A stretch of 64,000 nt of DNA from Flavobacterium profundi (GTDB taxonomy: Bacteria > Bacteroidota > Bacteroidia > Flavobacteriales > Flavobacteriaceae): contig NZ_VDCZ01000001.1 in the NCBI RefSeq assembly GCF_006491645.1, positions 372,001 to 436,000 of the forward strand. Direction: 5' to 3'. The translations under genes and the position numbers were made by a program. Below the pieces are notes generated by a model. That model saw only the letters and a list, made by a program, of their open reading frames with translations. It was not told the DNA's origin and did not search any database. Position 1 is the stretch's first letter. Each line of letters starts with the position of its first letter. Of this stretch, positions 37,472 through 46,724 are shown one piece after another.

Positions 37472-38956
37472 TTAAGTGGATTTAAAAGATTTAACAAATA
37501 CATATCCATACCCTATTAATAACATTAAATGAAATGGAAGCAAACCAAAATCATTCAAATGGTAAGCACTGTAAATCCCAAATAAAAAATACAACACTAA
37601 AACACCTTCAACAATAGTATTTTTAGAAACTTTACGAGAAATATAAATGTTTTCTTTCCATTTTTCTTTCAAAGCTTCAATATTAAATTTTGGTGTTCTT
37701 ACAAATTCACTCTTCTTTCCAAATAATCCTTCTAAAACCGCTATAGAATTTTGAAATGAAAACCCCATCGCAATAGTATAAAATGTAAAGAACATACTAA
37801 TATACCTCAAAAAATTAGACACTCCTCCTCCATTTATTTTTTTATAGGTAAACCAATAACAAATAAAAAAGATGACAGAAGTAATTACAAAAAAAGCGGC
37901 AACATTAAAAAGTATTTTTAATTGAGGAAATTCATTTTTTATATATAAAACGGGTACACTTAAAACTGCCATTGCAAAAATACACAAGAACATAGAACTG
38001 TTTAAAAGGTGTAACAAACCATGAAATTTAGTCTTTGCTTTTACATGATGTGCTTCCAGTACTTTTCTTGACATCTTTTTAAAATTTTCTGCACCACCTT
38101 TATTCCAACGAAATTGTTGTGAACGGGCAGCACTTAAAACTGCTGGAAGTTCTGCAGGTGTTTCTATATCTTCTAAATAAACAAACTTCCAGTTTTTTAA
38201 TTGGGCACGATAACTTAAATCCAAATCTTCCGTTAAGGTATCACTCTCCCAATTTCCTGCATCAATAATACATGATTTTCTCCAAACTCCTGCTGTCCCA
38301 TTAAAATTTATAAAGTGCTGTTTTGAATTACGTCCCACTTGTTCCAAAGTAAAGTGAGCATCAAGAGCAAAAGCCTGAACTTTAGTCAATAAAGAAAAAT
38401 CCCTATTAATATGTCCCCAACGCGTTTGCACAACTCCTACCTTATCATCTTTAAAATAAGGTATTGTTTGTAGTAACCAATCATTTTTAGGTACAAAATC
38501 GGCATCGAAAATGACAACAAAATCTCCTTTTGCAGTTTTCAACCCTTCTTTCAAGGCACCTGCTTTAAAACCCACTCTATCTGTTCGTCGAATATGCTGA
38601 ATCTGTATTCCTTTTTGGGCAATTTTAGCAACAATATTTTGTGTTTCCAAAATAGAATCATCAATAGAATCGTCTAACACCTGTATCTCAAATTTATCTT
38701 TTGGATAGTCCAATTGCGACACAGTGAGCAATAAGCGTTCTACCACATATTTCTCATTAAAAATAGGAAGTTGAATGGTAACAAATGGAATTTCAGAAGA
38801 ATTATTAAAATCGAATTTTTCTCTCTTAATACAGTTTTTTTTACTCTTTAAATAATTGAGTAATAAATTAAACTGGGCTAAACTATAGAAGAAAATCAAA
38901 ACTATGGCTAAGCTGTAAAAAAACAAAATAATATAAGAAAGTAGTAAGTATGCCAT
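37472..38956 (-). CDS. Membrane family 2 glycosyltransferase (cellulose-synthase-like)
   Basis: This 494-residue inner-membrane enzyme has one N-terminal transmembrane segment, a cytoplasmic GT-A domain and a C-terminal group of four to five membrane helices. All processive-type motifs are visible: VLDDSIDDS near 95, FDADFVP near 152, TEDLDLSYRA near 245 and QQFRWNKG near 287. It belongs to the glucomannan- or ceramide-glucosyltransferase-like branch. Its start overlaps the stop of the preceding gene by one base. Confidence 0.87.
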   Translation of the reverse strand: MAYLLLSYIILFFYSLAIVLIFFYSLAQFNLLLNYLKSKKNCIKREKFDFNNSSEIPFVTIQLPIFNEKYVVERLLLTVSQLDYPKDKFEIQVLDDSIDDSILETQNIVAKIAQKGIQIQHIRRTDRVGFKAGALKEGLKTAKGDFVVIFDADFVPKNDWLLQTIPYFKDDKVGVVQTRWGHINRDFSLLTKVQAFALDAHFTLEQVGRNSKQHFINFNGTAGVWRKSCIIDAGNWESDTLTEDLDLSYRAQLKNWKFVYLEDIETPAELPAVLSAARSQQFRWNKGGAENFKKMSRKVLEAHHVKAKTKFHGLLHLLNSSMFLCIFAMAVLSVPVLYIKNEFPQLKILFNVAAFFVITSVIFFICYWFTYKKINGGGVSNFLRYISMFFTFYTIAMGFSFQNSIAVLEGLFGKKSEFVRTPKFNIEALKEKWKENIYISRKVSKNTIVEGVLVLYFLFGIYSAYHLNDFGLLPFHLMLLIGYGYVFVKSFKST

Positions 38957-39654
38957 TATTTTTTCAAACTATATTTTAGGATCCATCCTATAATTTTTAT
39001 TCCAGCCATGATGGTTCCTTTTACGGTTCCAGAAACTTTTGAAACACCAATCCTGTTTTTATAACGAACTGGGATTTCAATATAAGACAATTTTTGTTTT
39101 AGTGCTTTTAGTTGCATTTCAACCGTCCAGCCGTACGTCTTGTCCTCCATTTGCAAAGCTATCAATTTTTCATACTTAATAGCCCTAAATGGACCTAAAT
39201 CAGTAAACTTAGCTTTAAAAAAAAGTTTCATTAAAAAAGTAGCCAATGCATTCCCGAAAATTTGCTGAGGGGTCATCGCTCCTTTTTCTCGTAACGCTTT
39301 CACACGTGCACCAATCACCATGTCATAATTATGATGCCAAATAGGGTCAATTATTTTTAATAATTCTTCAGGACAATCAGAATAATCTCCATCTAAAAAC
39401 ACAATGATATCTGGTTTCTGATTTTGTTTTTCAATATATTCCATTCCTTTTAAACAAGCATATCCATAGCCTTTCCTATGTTCAAAAAGGACAGTTGCGC
39501 CCGCAGCTTTAGATACAGAGGAAGTGGCGTCAGAAGAATTATTATCTACTACAATTATCTCAGAAACTAGATCAGGAATTTCACGAATAACATTTACAAT
39601 TGCCTTTTCTTCATTGTAGGCAGGAATTATTACTTTAACTAAAGGTGTCATCAT
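38956..39654 (-). CDS. Polyprenyl-phosphate glycosyltransferase, DPM1-like family 2
   Basis: This 232-residue GT-A enzyme shows VIIPAYNEEKAIVNVIREI at the N-terminus, VVDNNSSDATS and the metal site FLDGDYSDCPEE, the pattern of dolichyl- or undecaprenyl-phosphate sugar transferases. It ends in a short hydrophobic stretch that could touch the membrane. Its start overlaps the stop of the YwqK-like gene by four bases and its own stop touches the next gene, so it sits at the centre of a coupled four-gene operon. Confidence 0.87.
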   Translation of the reverse strand: MMTPLVKVIIPAYNEEKAIVNVIREIPDLVSEIIVVDNNSSDATSSVSKAAGATVLFEHRKGYGYACLKGMEYIEKQNQKPDIIVFLDGDYSDCPEELLKIIDPIWHHNYDMVIGARVKALREKGAMTPQQIFGNALATFLMKLFFKAKFTDLGPFRAIKYEKLIALQMEDKTYGWTVEMQLKALKQKLSYIEIPVRYKNRIGVSKVSGTVKGTIMAGIKIIGWILKYSLKK

Positions 39655-40055
39655 AAAAATAAAAACGGATTATCTTTCTTGAAAGCTTCAACACTTTCCC
39701 ATTGGTTGGTTTTTTTATTCATTGTATACTCTTCGGCTCGTATTATTTTATTTTTATCATACACTATAGTAAATCCATTCAGTTTATTATTTTCAAATTC
39801 ACTTTTCTTAAGAATTTTGCCTTTACCATCGTAAAATATCCACCACTTCACTCTTTGATTATTTTGATAATGACCTTCTTCTTTTTTGGTCCCGTTTGCA
39901 TTATAAAAAAACCAATAATCTACTTTTTGATTTCCCTCTACCCATCCTTCTTCTTTTAAACGACCATTATCATAATAATTTTTAACATATGATTTTTGAC
40001 CGAATACAAAAGACATAGATAAGAAAAAAAGAAAGAATAATAGTTGTTTTTTCAT
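39651..40055 (-). CDS. Secreted MORN/YwqK-repeat protein
   Basis: This 134-residue protein has a signal peptide (MKKQLLFFLFFLSMSFVFG) and three to four repeats of the YwqK or MORN-variant type (YYDNGRLKEEGWVEG, YNANGTKKEEGHYQN, YDGKGKILKKSEFEN). Such repeats are common in Bacteroidota and are sometimes called antitoxin-like, but here no toxin partner is present. It leads the glycosyltransferase operon with a four-base overlap, which suggests a link to surface glycan assembly. No function can be assigned. Confidence 0.8.
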   Translation of the reverse strand: MKKQLLFFLFFLSMSFVFGQKSYVKNYYDNGRLKEEGWVEGNQKVDYWFFYNANGTKKEEGHYQNNQRVKWWIFYDGKGKILKKSEFENNKLNGFTIVYDKNKIIRAEEYTMNKKTNQWESVEAFKKDNPFLFL

Positions 40056-40174
40056 GAGTTTCTAATTTAAATTTGGTACATATCTATTTTACTTTATAAC
40101 TTCTTGAATTGTGTTTAAAGAACTAAAGCATATAATACAGATATACGTTAAAAAAGCACCCTTGGTTTTGGAAA

Positions 40175-42034
40175 TTACTTTTGATTTACCAAATCCATTA
40201 AATCCAAATCATTACCTAATAAAATTTCATTTGGGTTAATTCTGCCTTTTTCTGAACTATTCTCTAATTTCAAAACGCCACGTGGGCAAACAGCAGCGCA
40301 AACACCACATCCTACACAAGAAGCTCTTACAATATTTTCTCCTTTCTGCGCATACGCCCTCACATCTATTCCTTGTTCACAATATGTAGAACAATTACCA
40401 CATGAAATACATTGACCTCCATTTGTAGTAATTCTAAATCTTGATTTAAAACGCTGAATAATTCCCATATAAGCGGCTAATGGACACCCAAAACGACACC
40501 AAGAACGATTTCCTAAAATGGGGTAAAAACCTGTCCCAATAACTCCCGCAAATATAGATCCAATCAAAAAGCCATATATTTCATTGATTTTATATGCATT
40601 AATCCCAAATAAAGTACTATCTCCAACATTTGATGGATTGTAAACAATATTATAGGTATTATAACCCACTACTACAGTCATTATAATGGCAAAAATTAAA
40701 ATAGGATAAATGGTCCATCGCTCAATTTTCCATGCTATTAATCGTTTATCCGAAAGTTGTCTGTAAGGATCTCCTAAAGTTTCTGCCAATCCACCACAAC
40801 CACAAACCCAAGAACAATACCATCTTTTTCCATACAAATACACCATAACCGGAACCACAATCAAACTTAATACAACACCCCAAACCAACATAAATTTTCC
40901 TAAATGACCGGCTTCTAAATGTTTCTTTACGTTCCAATCAGTTACAAAATTATAATCCAAAGGCCATGCATTTTTCAAATCAACACCTGGTAAATCAAAC
41001 AATGGTAATATTTCAACTAATAGAAATGCAAAAATGATTTGAAAAAATAAAACACTAGCTGTTCGTACAATTTGATAGGTATTATGTCTGTATTTGATAA
41101 ACATTCGTACCCCCATAACAATCATTGAAACACAATATAAAATTCCATAAAGAAACCATTGTGATGCACTAGCGCCTTTAATAAAAATACCTTTTAAAGG
41201 ATCTACAATACGAGTCCAATTAACAATATAAAAGGGATAGAAATAGAGCAAAATATAAAAAGACACTAAAAAAGTAAATACAAATAATGCGACCCAACCT
41301 CTATTAGTAGCTTCTGAAAGATAAATCCCATTATTTTTTATTCCTGGAATAGGTTCTAGAAACAAACCCGTAAGAATAAACATTAAGGAACCTATGATTC
41401 CTAAACCGAACGTTAAAAACAAATACAAGGTGTTATTTTCTTGTAAAGCCCCTACGATCGAAGCTTTCACTAAGTCAAACTTGGTGTATTTGTTTGGATA
41501 TAGTAAATATTCTTGTGCATTATTTCTATTAATATCAGAAATTTTAGAAGTAAAATCATTTTTAAAATCGGCTGGCTTTTCATATTTTTTAGTTCCAACA
41601 TACATCCAATTCGTTGCTTCATCTAGTAATTTTACTTTAGCAGCATCATTTGGAAATACATTTTGCAAAATTTCTTTAGAATATACTACTGCATCACCTT
41701 GAATGCTTTGTTTAAAAATCTGATTTATTTCCTCTTCAGACAATCCTTTTTCTTTTGCTATTGCAGCAGTAACTTTAGTATTGTAGCTTTCTAATAAAGA
41801 TTCTATTTCGTTAGTAAAAACAAAAACGTTGTCAATTTCTTTATTTAAAATTTCTTTTTCTTGAGCAACTTCTTTTAAAGTAGTTGTTACATAATCCGTT
41901 TTACTTGAAAAAACAGTCTCTATTGTTTTTTCAGTTAAAGCGTATCCACCAATGAACAATGTTGCTATAAAAACCAGAATAGAGGCTATAAAGACAACTA
42001 ATCCTAATAATCGTAATGTTTTTAATATTTTCAT
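40175..42034 (-). CDS. NapH/NosR-like membrane polyferredoxin
   Basis: This 619-residue membrane protein carries electrons between the quinone pool and a partner. It has an N-terminal membrane anchor with a periplasmic loop (about 30-200), several more helices, two cysteine motifs near the membrane (WVCGCGGLAETLG and CRFGCPLAAYMG) and two classical 4Fe-4S motifs (CISCGNCSTYC and CVGCGVCAAVCP) near the C-terminus. The NosR/NapH/CcoG group is the closest fit. Its start overlaps the stop of the flavoprotein gene by four bases, so the two work as a unit. Confidence 0.85.
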   Translation of the reverse strand: MKILKTLRLLGLVVFIASILVFIATLFIGGYALTEKTIETVFSSKTDYVTTTLKEVAQEKEILNKEIDNVFVFTNEIESLLESYNTKVTAAIAKEKGLSEEEINQIFKQSIQGDAVVYSKEILQNVFPNDAAKVKLLDEATNWMYVGTKKYEKPADFKNDFTSKISDINRNNAQEYLLYPNKYTKFDLVKASIVGALQENNTLYLFLTFGLGIIGSLMFILTGLFLEPIPGIKNNGIYLSEATNRGWVALFVFTFLVSFYILLYFYPFYIVNWTRIVDPLKGIFIKGASASQWFLYGILYCVSMIVMGVRMFIKYRHNTYQIVRTASVLFFQIIFAFLLVEILPLFDLPGVDLKNAWPLDYNFVTDWNVKKHLEAGHLGKFMLVWGVVLSLIVVPVMVYLYGKRWYCSWVCGCGGLAETLGDPYRQLSDKRLIAWKIERWTIYPILIFAIIMTVVVGYNTYNIVYNPSNVGDSTLFGINAYKINEIYGFLIGSIFAGVIGTGFYPILGNRSWCRFGCPLAAYMGIIQRFKSRFRITTNGGQCISCGNCSTYCEQGIDVRAYAQKGENIVRASCVGCGVCAAVCPRGVLKLENSSEKGRINPNEILLGNDLDLMDLVNQK

Positions 42035-43329
42035 GAGATAGCTTTTAAATTGGATAAATCATTTTTAAATTGAAGCGCGATATCTTTCTCGTAATGCTTA
42101 TAAAATTCAGGATCAAAATTAGCTTGCTTTAAATTCTCAATTACATACGTAACACTTTTTTGAGCTGTTAAAATGGCATCAAAAAATTCATGTCGCATCC
42201 GAATTCCAAAAGTATTTATACCTAAAAAAGCATGTGTTTCTTTATGATACGCAATTCTTACGGCTTTTTTACCAGATGGGTGTTCCCAATACAAATGTTG
42301 TTCATATTCTTTAGGTTTCGCCCAAACCCAACCATACGTTTGATATTCAATATCCAAAAATTTAGCAGAGTTAAACCAATGACCCGGATTATAACGCATT
42401 TTATTGCCACAAATGGTTTGTGCTAATACCTCTCCCATCATTCTTCCTGTGTACCAAACTGCTTCCACTGGCCTTCTGTAACCAATAGCTTCACTTTGCT
42501 CGGCACAATCTCCAATAGCATAGACATTGGAATAATTGGTTTCCAAATAACGGTTTACCAAAACTCCTTTATTGGTTGCTATACCTGAATCTTTTAGAAA
42601 ATCAATATTAGGAGATACTCCAACAGTTAATCCTACAATATTACAAGGTATTTCTTCACCAACTTCTGTAATTACAGCTTTTGCTCTTCCTGTTTCATCA
42701 ACAACAATTTCTTTTAAATTAGTGGCTAATCGCAAATCAATATGATGTTCTTTGATATGCTTTCCTATTAATTTTGCTTCTCCTTCTGGCAAAACACTTC
42801 CCCAAAATTGAGATTCTCTGACTAAAAAGGTAACGGGTATTTTTCGAGTAACTAACATTTCCGCTAATTCTATACCTATCAATCCTCCACCAACAATCAC
42901 AGCGCTAGTTGCATCAACAGATAACGATTCTAATTTCTCTAAGTCTTGTTTATGATACAATCCTAATACTCCTGTAGCATCTTGTCCTGGCCAGCCAAAC
43001 TTATTTGGTTTTGAACCCGTAGCAATCACTAAACGATCATATTTAAAATGGGTATTGTCATCTAATCGCAAACTATTTTCTTCAGGCAGTACTTGAACTA
43101 CTTTTTTAAACAATAGTTCAATCCTGTTTTTTTTCCAAAAATTAGCCTCATAAGGTTGTGTATGTTCAAATTTCATGTGTCCCATGTAAACATACATTAA
43201 AGCTGTTCTAGAGAAAAAATACTCTGATTCTTCAGAAATTATAGTAATCCTTTTATCTGAGTTTTTACGAATATGCCTTGCTAGCGTAACACCTGAAATT
43301 CCATTTCCAATTATGACGATGTGTTCCAT
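42031..43329 (-). CDS. FAD-dependent pyridine nucleotide-disulfide oxidoreductase family protein
   Basis: This 432-residue flavoprotein has two dinucleotide-binding folds: VIIGNGISGVTLARHI at the N-terminus for FAD and AVIVGGGLIGIELAEML near 141 for NAD(P)H. VIATGSKPNKFGWPG and VYAIGDCAEQ close the FAD site. The layout resembles rubredoxin reductase and NirB-type N-terminal modules. No redox-active CxxC is seen. It is translationally coupled to the polyferredoxin and probably exchanges electrons with it. Confidence 0.87.
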   Translation of the reverse strand: MEHIVIIGNGISGVTLARHIRKNSDKRITIISEESEYFFSRTALMYVYMGHMKFEHTQPYEANFWKKNRIELLFKKVVQVLPEENSLRLDDNTHFKYDRLVIATGSKPNKFGWPGQDATGVLGLYHKQDLEKLESLSVDATSAVIVGGGLIGIELAEMLVTRKIPVTFLVRESQFWGSVLPEGEAKLIGKHIKEHHIDLRLATNLKEIVVDETGRAKAVITEVGEEIPCNIVGLTVGVSPNIDFLKDSGIATNKGVLVNRYLETNYSNVYAIGDCAEQSEAIGYRRPVEAVWYTGRMMGEVLAQTICGNKMRYNPGHWFNSAKFLDIEYQTYGWVWAKPKEYEQHLYWEHPSGKKAVRIAYHKETHAFLGINTFGIRMRHEFFDAILTAQKSVTYVIENLKQANFDPEFYKHYEKDIALQFKNDLSNLKAIS

Positions 43330-43397
43330 ATCAAAAATTTAACTGGGTAAAAATAGACTATTAAGATACTAATTAAAGTTAGAAATCTTACTTTTAT

Positions 43398-44315
43398 TTA
43401 AAAAATGGCCCTCAAACCCATATTAAAAGACTGCCCAAGACCACTTTCATAACCTCTAACGAATTTAGAATATAATAATTCTACATTTAGTATCTCAGAT
43501 AATTGATATTTAGTTCCAGCACCTAAGGCAGAATAATTTTGAGAAAATTCGTTTCCTAAATCGATTAATTGAGCATGTTGCACATAACCTAAAATGGTAA
43601 ACTTAGAAGTCGGAAAATAACTTAAGAAAACTCCTGGAGCTACTTCTAAACTTGTATTGGCAAAACCACCATTGGGATTAAAAGACCCATCTTCATTTTT
43701 ATTTTTTTCACCTAAAAACAAACGGGTACCTAACTCTGAAAACAATTGAAACTTCTCACCTTGAAAAGTATAATCATAAAAAAAGTGATTTTGCCAAATA
43801 AAACTCTTTTGAGCTAAATATCCATTTTCATTCGTTTCTTTATCAAACAAAGGAATGTAAAAAGAACTTTGTATCGAAAATCTTGGCAATTGATGAAACG
43901 GAGCCACTTTAATAGAAGGTGCAATATGCGCAACTCCGCTTCTAGATTTTTCTACTTCATTTTGAAAAGAAAATACACTTGTTGCTTTTTGATTATTAAA
44001 GGTATTGGAACGAAATTCAAGAATAACTCCAGCATTCCATTTTTTATTCTGACTTATTCCTGTAAAAATTTCTAGTGAAGTATTAAAAAAGGTAGATCGA
44101 GGCACTTTTAAATTTTTTCCATTGGCATTGGCTCTTGTTTGTGTATATAAATTATTAAACCATTTGATATCCCATTTTCCTTTTTCTAATAATTTGGAAG
44201 GTGTATAATTTTGAATATTACTAGTCCCTTCGAATAGTTCCTCTTCTTCTTGGGCAAATAAAAACAAGGAATTAAACAACAACATAAAACTAAGTATAAA
44301 GACATTTTTTATCAT
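43398..44315 (-). CDS. Outer-membrane beta-barrel protein of unknown function
   Basis: This 305-residue protein has a signal peptide (ending LFLFAQ), then alternating amphipathic strands such as WKIKWFNNLYTQT-like segments and a terminal aromatic FNMGLRAIF, which fits an outer-membrane barrel of the transporter-like or MetA-pathway type. It lies 68 bases downstream of a lipoprotein gene region and upstream of the redox pair on the same strand. A link to that pair is only positional. Confidence 0.72.
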   Translation of the reverse strand: MIKNVFILSFMLLFNSLFLFAQEEEELFEGTSNIQNYTPSKLLEKGKWDIKWFNNLYTQTRANANGKNLKVPRSTFFNTSLEIFTGISQNKKWNAGVILEFRSNTFNNQKATSVFSFQNEVEKSRSGVAHIAPSIKVAPFHQLPRFSIQSSFYIPLFDKETNENGYLAQKSFIWQNHFFYDYTFQGEKFQLFSELGTRLFLGEKNKNEDGSFNPNGGFANTSLEVAPGVFLSYFPTSKFTILGYVQHAQLIDLGNEFSQNYSALGAGTKYQLSEILNVELLYSKFVRGYESGLGQSFNMGLRAIF

Positions 44316-44374
44316 AACAAGTACTATTAATTAATAGTTGCTTCTTTTGTAAGAGACAACAAATTGAGTAGAAG

Positions 44375-44403
44375 TACAAAGGGGAAATAAATTCCCCTTT
44401 GTA
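44375..44403 (-). terminator. Perfect hairpin after the tandem-domain lipoprotein gene
   Basis: TACAAAGGGGAA (44375-44386) and TTCCCCTTTGTA (44392-44403) enclose ATAAA, 36 bases past the stop at 44439. There is only a weak T run on the minus strand, so it may act as a stability or attenuating element as well as a terminator. Confidence 0.6.
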
Positions 44404-44438
44404 AAAAATAAACTAAAATTAAGTCAATAGTTGGTTAA

Positions 44439-45299
44439 TTATCTACTTACTGTTCCTGAAGGAAAAGTATTTAAACTTGTCATCATACTAATAGTTTGAC
44501 CCGTTACTGCAGGATTAGCAATGGTATGTACTAGTGGTTTTAAAGCAAAAGGCATGGGCGAATTATCTGGTTCAGGCTCTACAGAGATTACTACTGTAGC
44601 ACCACTTAAATTACCAGGAAAAGTTAATCCTGCAGGAGCATTCATCAAAAAATCTTCTCCTGGAAATGGAGGAGCCATTTGAGACCCAGAATATGGAGCC
44701 GCTTCATCCGAATCATTTGGTGAAGAAAATCGCCCCGTACTCAACACAGTACCATTGGTTACTATCCAACCTTCATATTTCCAACCAGCATCTAAATCAG
44801 GTAAATTTAAGCCTACCATAGCGGAGCCACTCGTATCATCTAAAAACCAAATTCCCGATTCTGGATTCGCATTGCCATTTGTAGGTGTACCTAAAAAATA
44901 GTTTCCTGATACATTACTAAAATCCCCAACAACAGCAGTAGAAACAGTTGCTGTATTTCCTGAAAAATCACCTACTAGGTATTTTGTATTAGAAGGAGCC
45001 GGACTTGGGTCAATTGCAGGTTCAATACTTAAAACAAATTTGGTCGCTTTAGCTAAATTAGAAGCATCCACCACGAAAGAATTTTGAGAAAGCATTCCTG
45101 AATCATCTACTGTAAAAATTCCTGTAGAAATTGGGCTGCCTTCTACAATAATCCAGCCTTCATACTTATAATTGGCACCCAAATTTTCAAGACCGGTTAC
45201 ATTTAGTTTTAATTCTGATGTTGAAGACACCTCATCATCATTATTGCAAGAAGTCAGGAATAGACTCAATACAAAAAGTGTTAAAAAAAGTTTTTTCAT
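44439..45299 (-). CDS. Lipoprotein with two anti-sigma-K-factor (RskA C-terminal)-like domains
   Basis: A lipoprotein of about 286 residues starts at the ATG at 45299, which gives a clean lipobox (LFVLSLFLTSC). The mature part holds two related halves, each with a YKYEGWIIVEGSPISTG-like strand pair (the second is WKYEGWIVTNGTVLSTG) and a VLSIEPxxDxSPxPS segment. That pattern resembles the extracytoplasmic domain of RskA anti-sigma factors, but no sigma-binding or transmembrane part is present. It is probably a stand-alone surface or periplasmic domain of unknown ligand. Confidence 0.75.
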   Translation of the reverse strand: MKKLFLTLFVLSLFLTSCNNDDEVSSTSELKLNVTGLENLGANYKYEGWIIVEGSPISTGIFTVDDSGMLSQNSFVVDASNLAKATKFVLSIEPAIDPSPAPSNTKYLVGDFSGNTATVSTAVVGDFSNVSGNYFLGTPTNGNANPESGIWFLDDTSGSAMVGLNLPDLDAGWKYEGWIVTNGTVLSTGRFSSPNDSDEAAPYSGSQMAPPFPGEDFLMNAPAGLTFPGNLSGATVVISVEPEPDNSPMPFALKPLVHTIANPAVTGQTISMMTSLNTFPSGTVSR

Positions 45300-45456
45300 A
45301 GCATTTTTTTTAGTGTTTATTATTTGTTCTTTTTCATTTTTAACAAATTTCATATTAAAATTTTAGAGACGAATTTTCGATTTTTCCTATATACTTGGCA
45401 ATTTTACCTCAAAACATTAATCGATTTACTTTTTTATTGATATTTGAAAAAAAACT

Positions 45457-46722
45457 ATGAAAAATAGTATTTACATATTTAGTTTCTTATGGTGCTGTAC
45501 TCTATATTCTCAAGAAAATAGTATTCGCAAAATTAACTGGGTCGGACAAAAAAAAATGGATGTTACTTTCATGGCTCATTTCATCCAAAGCAAAGAAGGA
45601 GAAGCTTTAGACAGCACAAAATTGAATTATGACATACAAGCATTGACCCGTTTAAATGGTATTACCAAAGCTACCTATACAGTTGAGAAACAAACAGAGA
45701 ATGATGAAACGTATGAGATTACATTTTCTCTTATCGAAAATTACACTTTGATTCCCAATTTAAGCTTATGGACAACGGATGATACTGCTGCAGCCTATCG
45801 ATTAGGACTTTATGAATTCAATTTATTAGGTAAAAACATAACTATAGGTGGGTTTTATCAGTTTAATGGTGTCAATTCCTATGGCTTACAGTTTTCAGCT
45901 CCTTATCTTTTTAATGAGAATTGGGGTTTAGAGACCAGCGTTCAACAGATTGGCAGTATTGAACCCATTTTTTTTAATAACACTTCTGCTAAATATGAAT
46001 ATACCAATAAAGCAATTGAATTATTAGGTGTTTATCGAACCAATTTTAAAAACACCATTAAAATAGGTGGTTCCCTATTTAATGAAAAATACACCTATAT
46101 AAATGGAGCAACCAATTCTGAAATACCACAAGATTTTACAATTGACAAGATATTGTTTAAAATAAACAATCAATATGATAATTTAAAATACGAATTTTAT
46201 TTAGTAGAAGGCATTAAAAACAGTAGTTACTTTCAATTTGTAACACAGACCAATACTTTTCAAAATGAATTTTTAATAGGTTGGAATGATTTTGTATATT
46301 TAAAACGTTATGGGAAAACCGGAAATTTTGGAACACGAATACGATTAGGATTAGCTTCCAATGATGTGTCACCCTTTGCTCCTTTTGCTTTAGACAATAA
46401 TATTAATTTAAGAGGTGTCGGAAATATCATAGATCGAGGCACAGGATCTTTTGTGATGAATACAGAATATCGGTATACGCTCTATGAAAAAAAATGGTTT
46501 GTGCTCCAAAGCAACACTTTTATAGATTTAGGTTCATGGCGAAAACCTGGTGGTAATTGGAATGATTTTGTGGCTTCTGAAAATTTTAGAATCTTCCCTG
46601 GTGTTGGATTACGTTTTATACATAAGACCTTTTTTAATGCTATTTTTCGTATCGATTACGGTATTGGTATTCATGAAAATGGAGCTAAAGGATTGGTTTT
46701 TGGAATTGGTCAATATTTTTAA
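45457..46722 (+). CDS. BamA/TamA-like outer-membrane protein with a single POTRA-like region
   Basis: This 421-residue protein has a signal peptide (ending TLYSQ), one POTRA-like segment (about 22-95, starting IRKINWVGQKKMDVTF) and a C-terminal barrel that ends GLVFGIGQYF. The NLRGVGNIIDRGTGSF stretch resembles the substrate-contacting loop of Omp85 proteins. The small size and single POTRA set it apart from BamA itself. It is followed after two bases by a glycosidase-like gene, so it may be an export or assembly pore dedicated to it; that is inference. Confidence 0.75.
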   Translation: MKNSIYIFSFLWCCTLYSQENSIRKINWVGQKKMDVTFMAHFIQSKEGEALDSTKLNYDIQALTRLNGITKATYTVEKQTENDETYEITFSLIENYTLIPNLSLWTTDDTAAAYRLGLYEFNLLGKNITIGGFYQFNGVNSYGLQFSAPYLFNENWGLETSVQQIGSIEPIFFNNTSAKYEYTNKAIELLGVYRTNFKNTIKIGGSLFNEKYTYINGATNSEIPQDFTIDKILFKINNQYDNLKYEFYLVEGIKNSSYFQFVTQTNTFQNEFLIGWNDFVYLKRYGKTGNFGTRIRLGLASNDVSPFAPFALDNNINLRGVGNIIDRGTGSFVMNTEYRYTLYEKKWFVLQSNTFIDLGSWRKPGGNWNDFVASENFRIFPGVGLRFIHKTFFNAIFRIDYGIGIHENGAKGLVFGIGQYF

Positions 46723-46724
46723 AA

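Noticed and set aside
39651..40055. Toxin-antitoxin system based on the YwqK-like name
   Set aside because: The protein is exported by a signal peptide and no toxin-like partner is adjacent; the repeats are simply MORN-variant.
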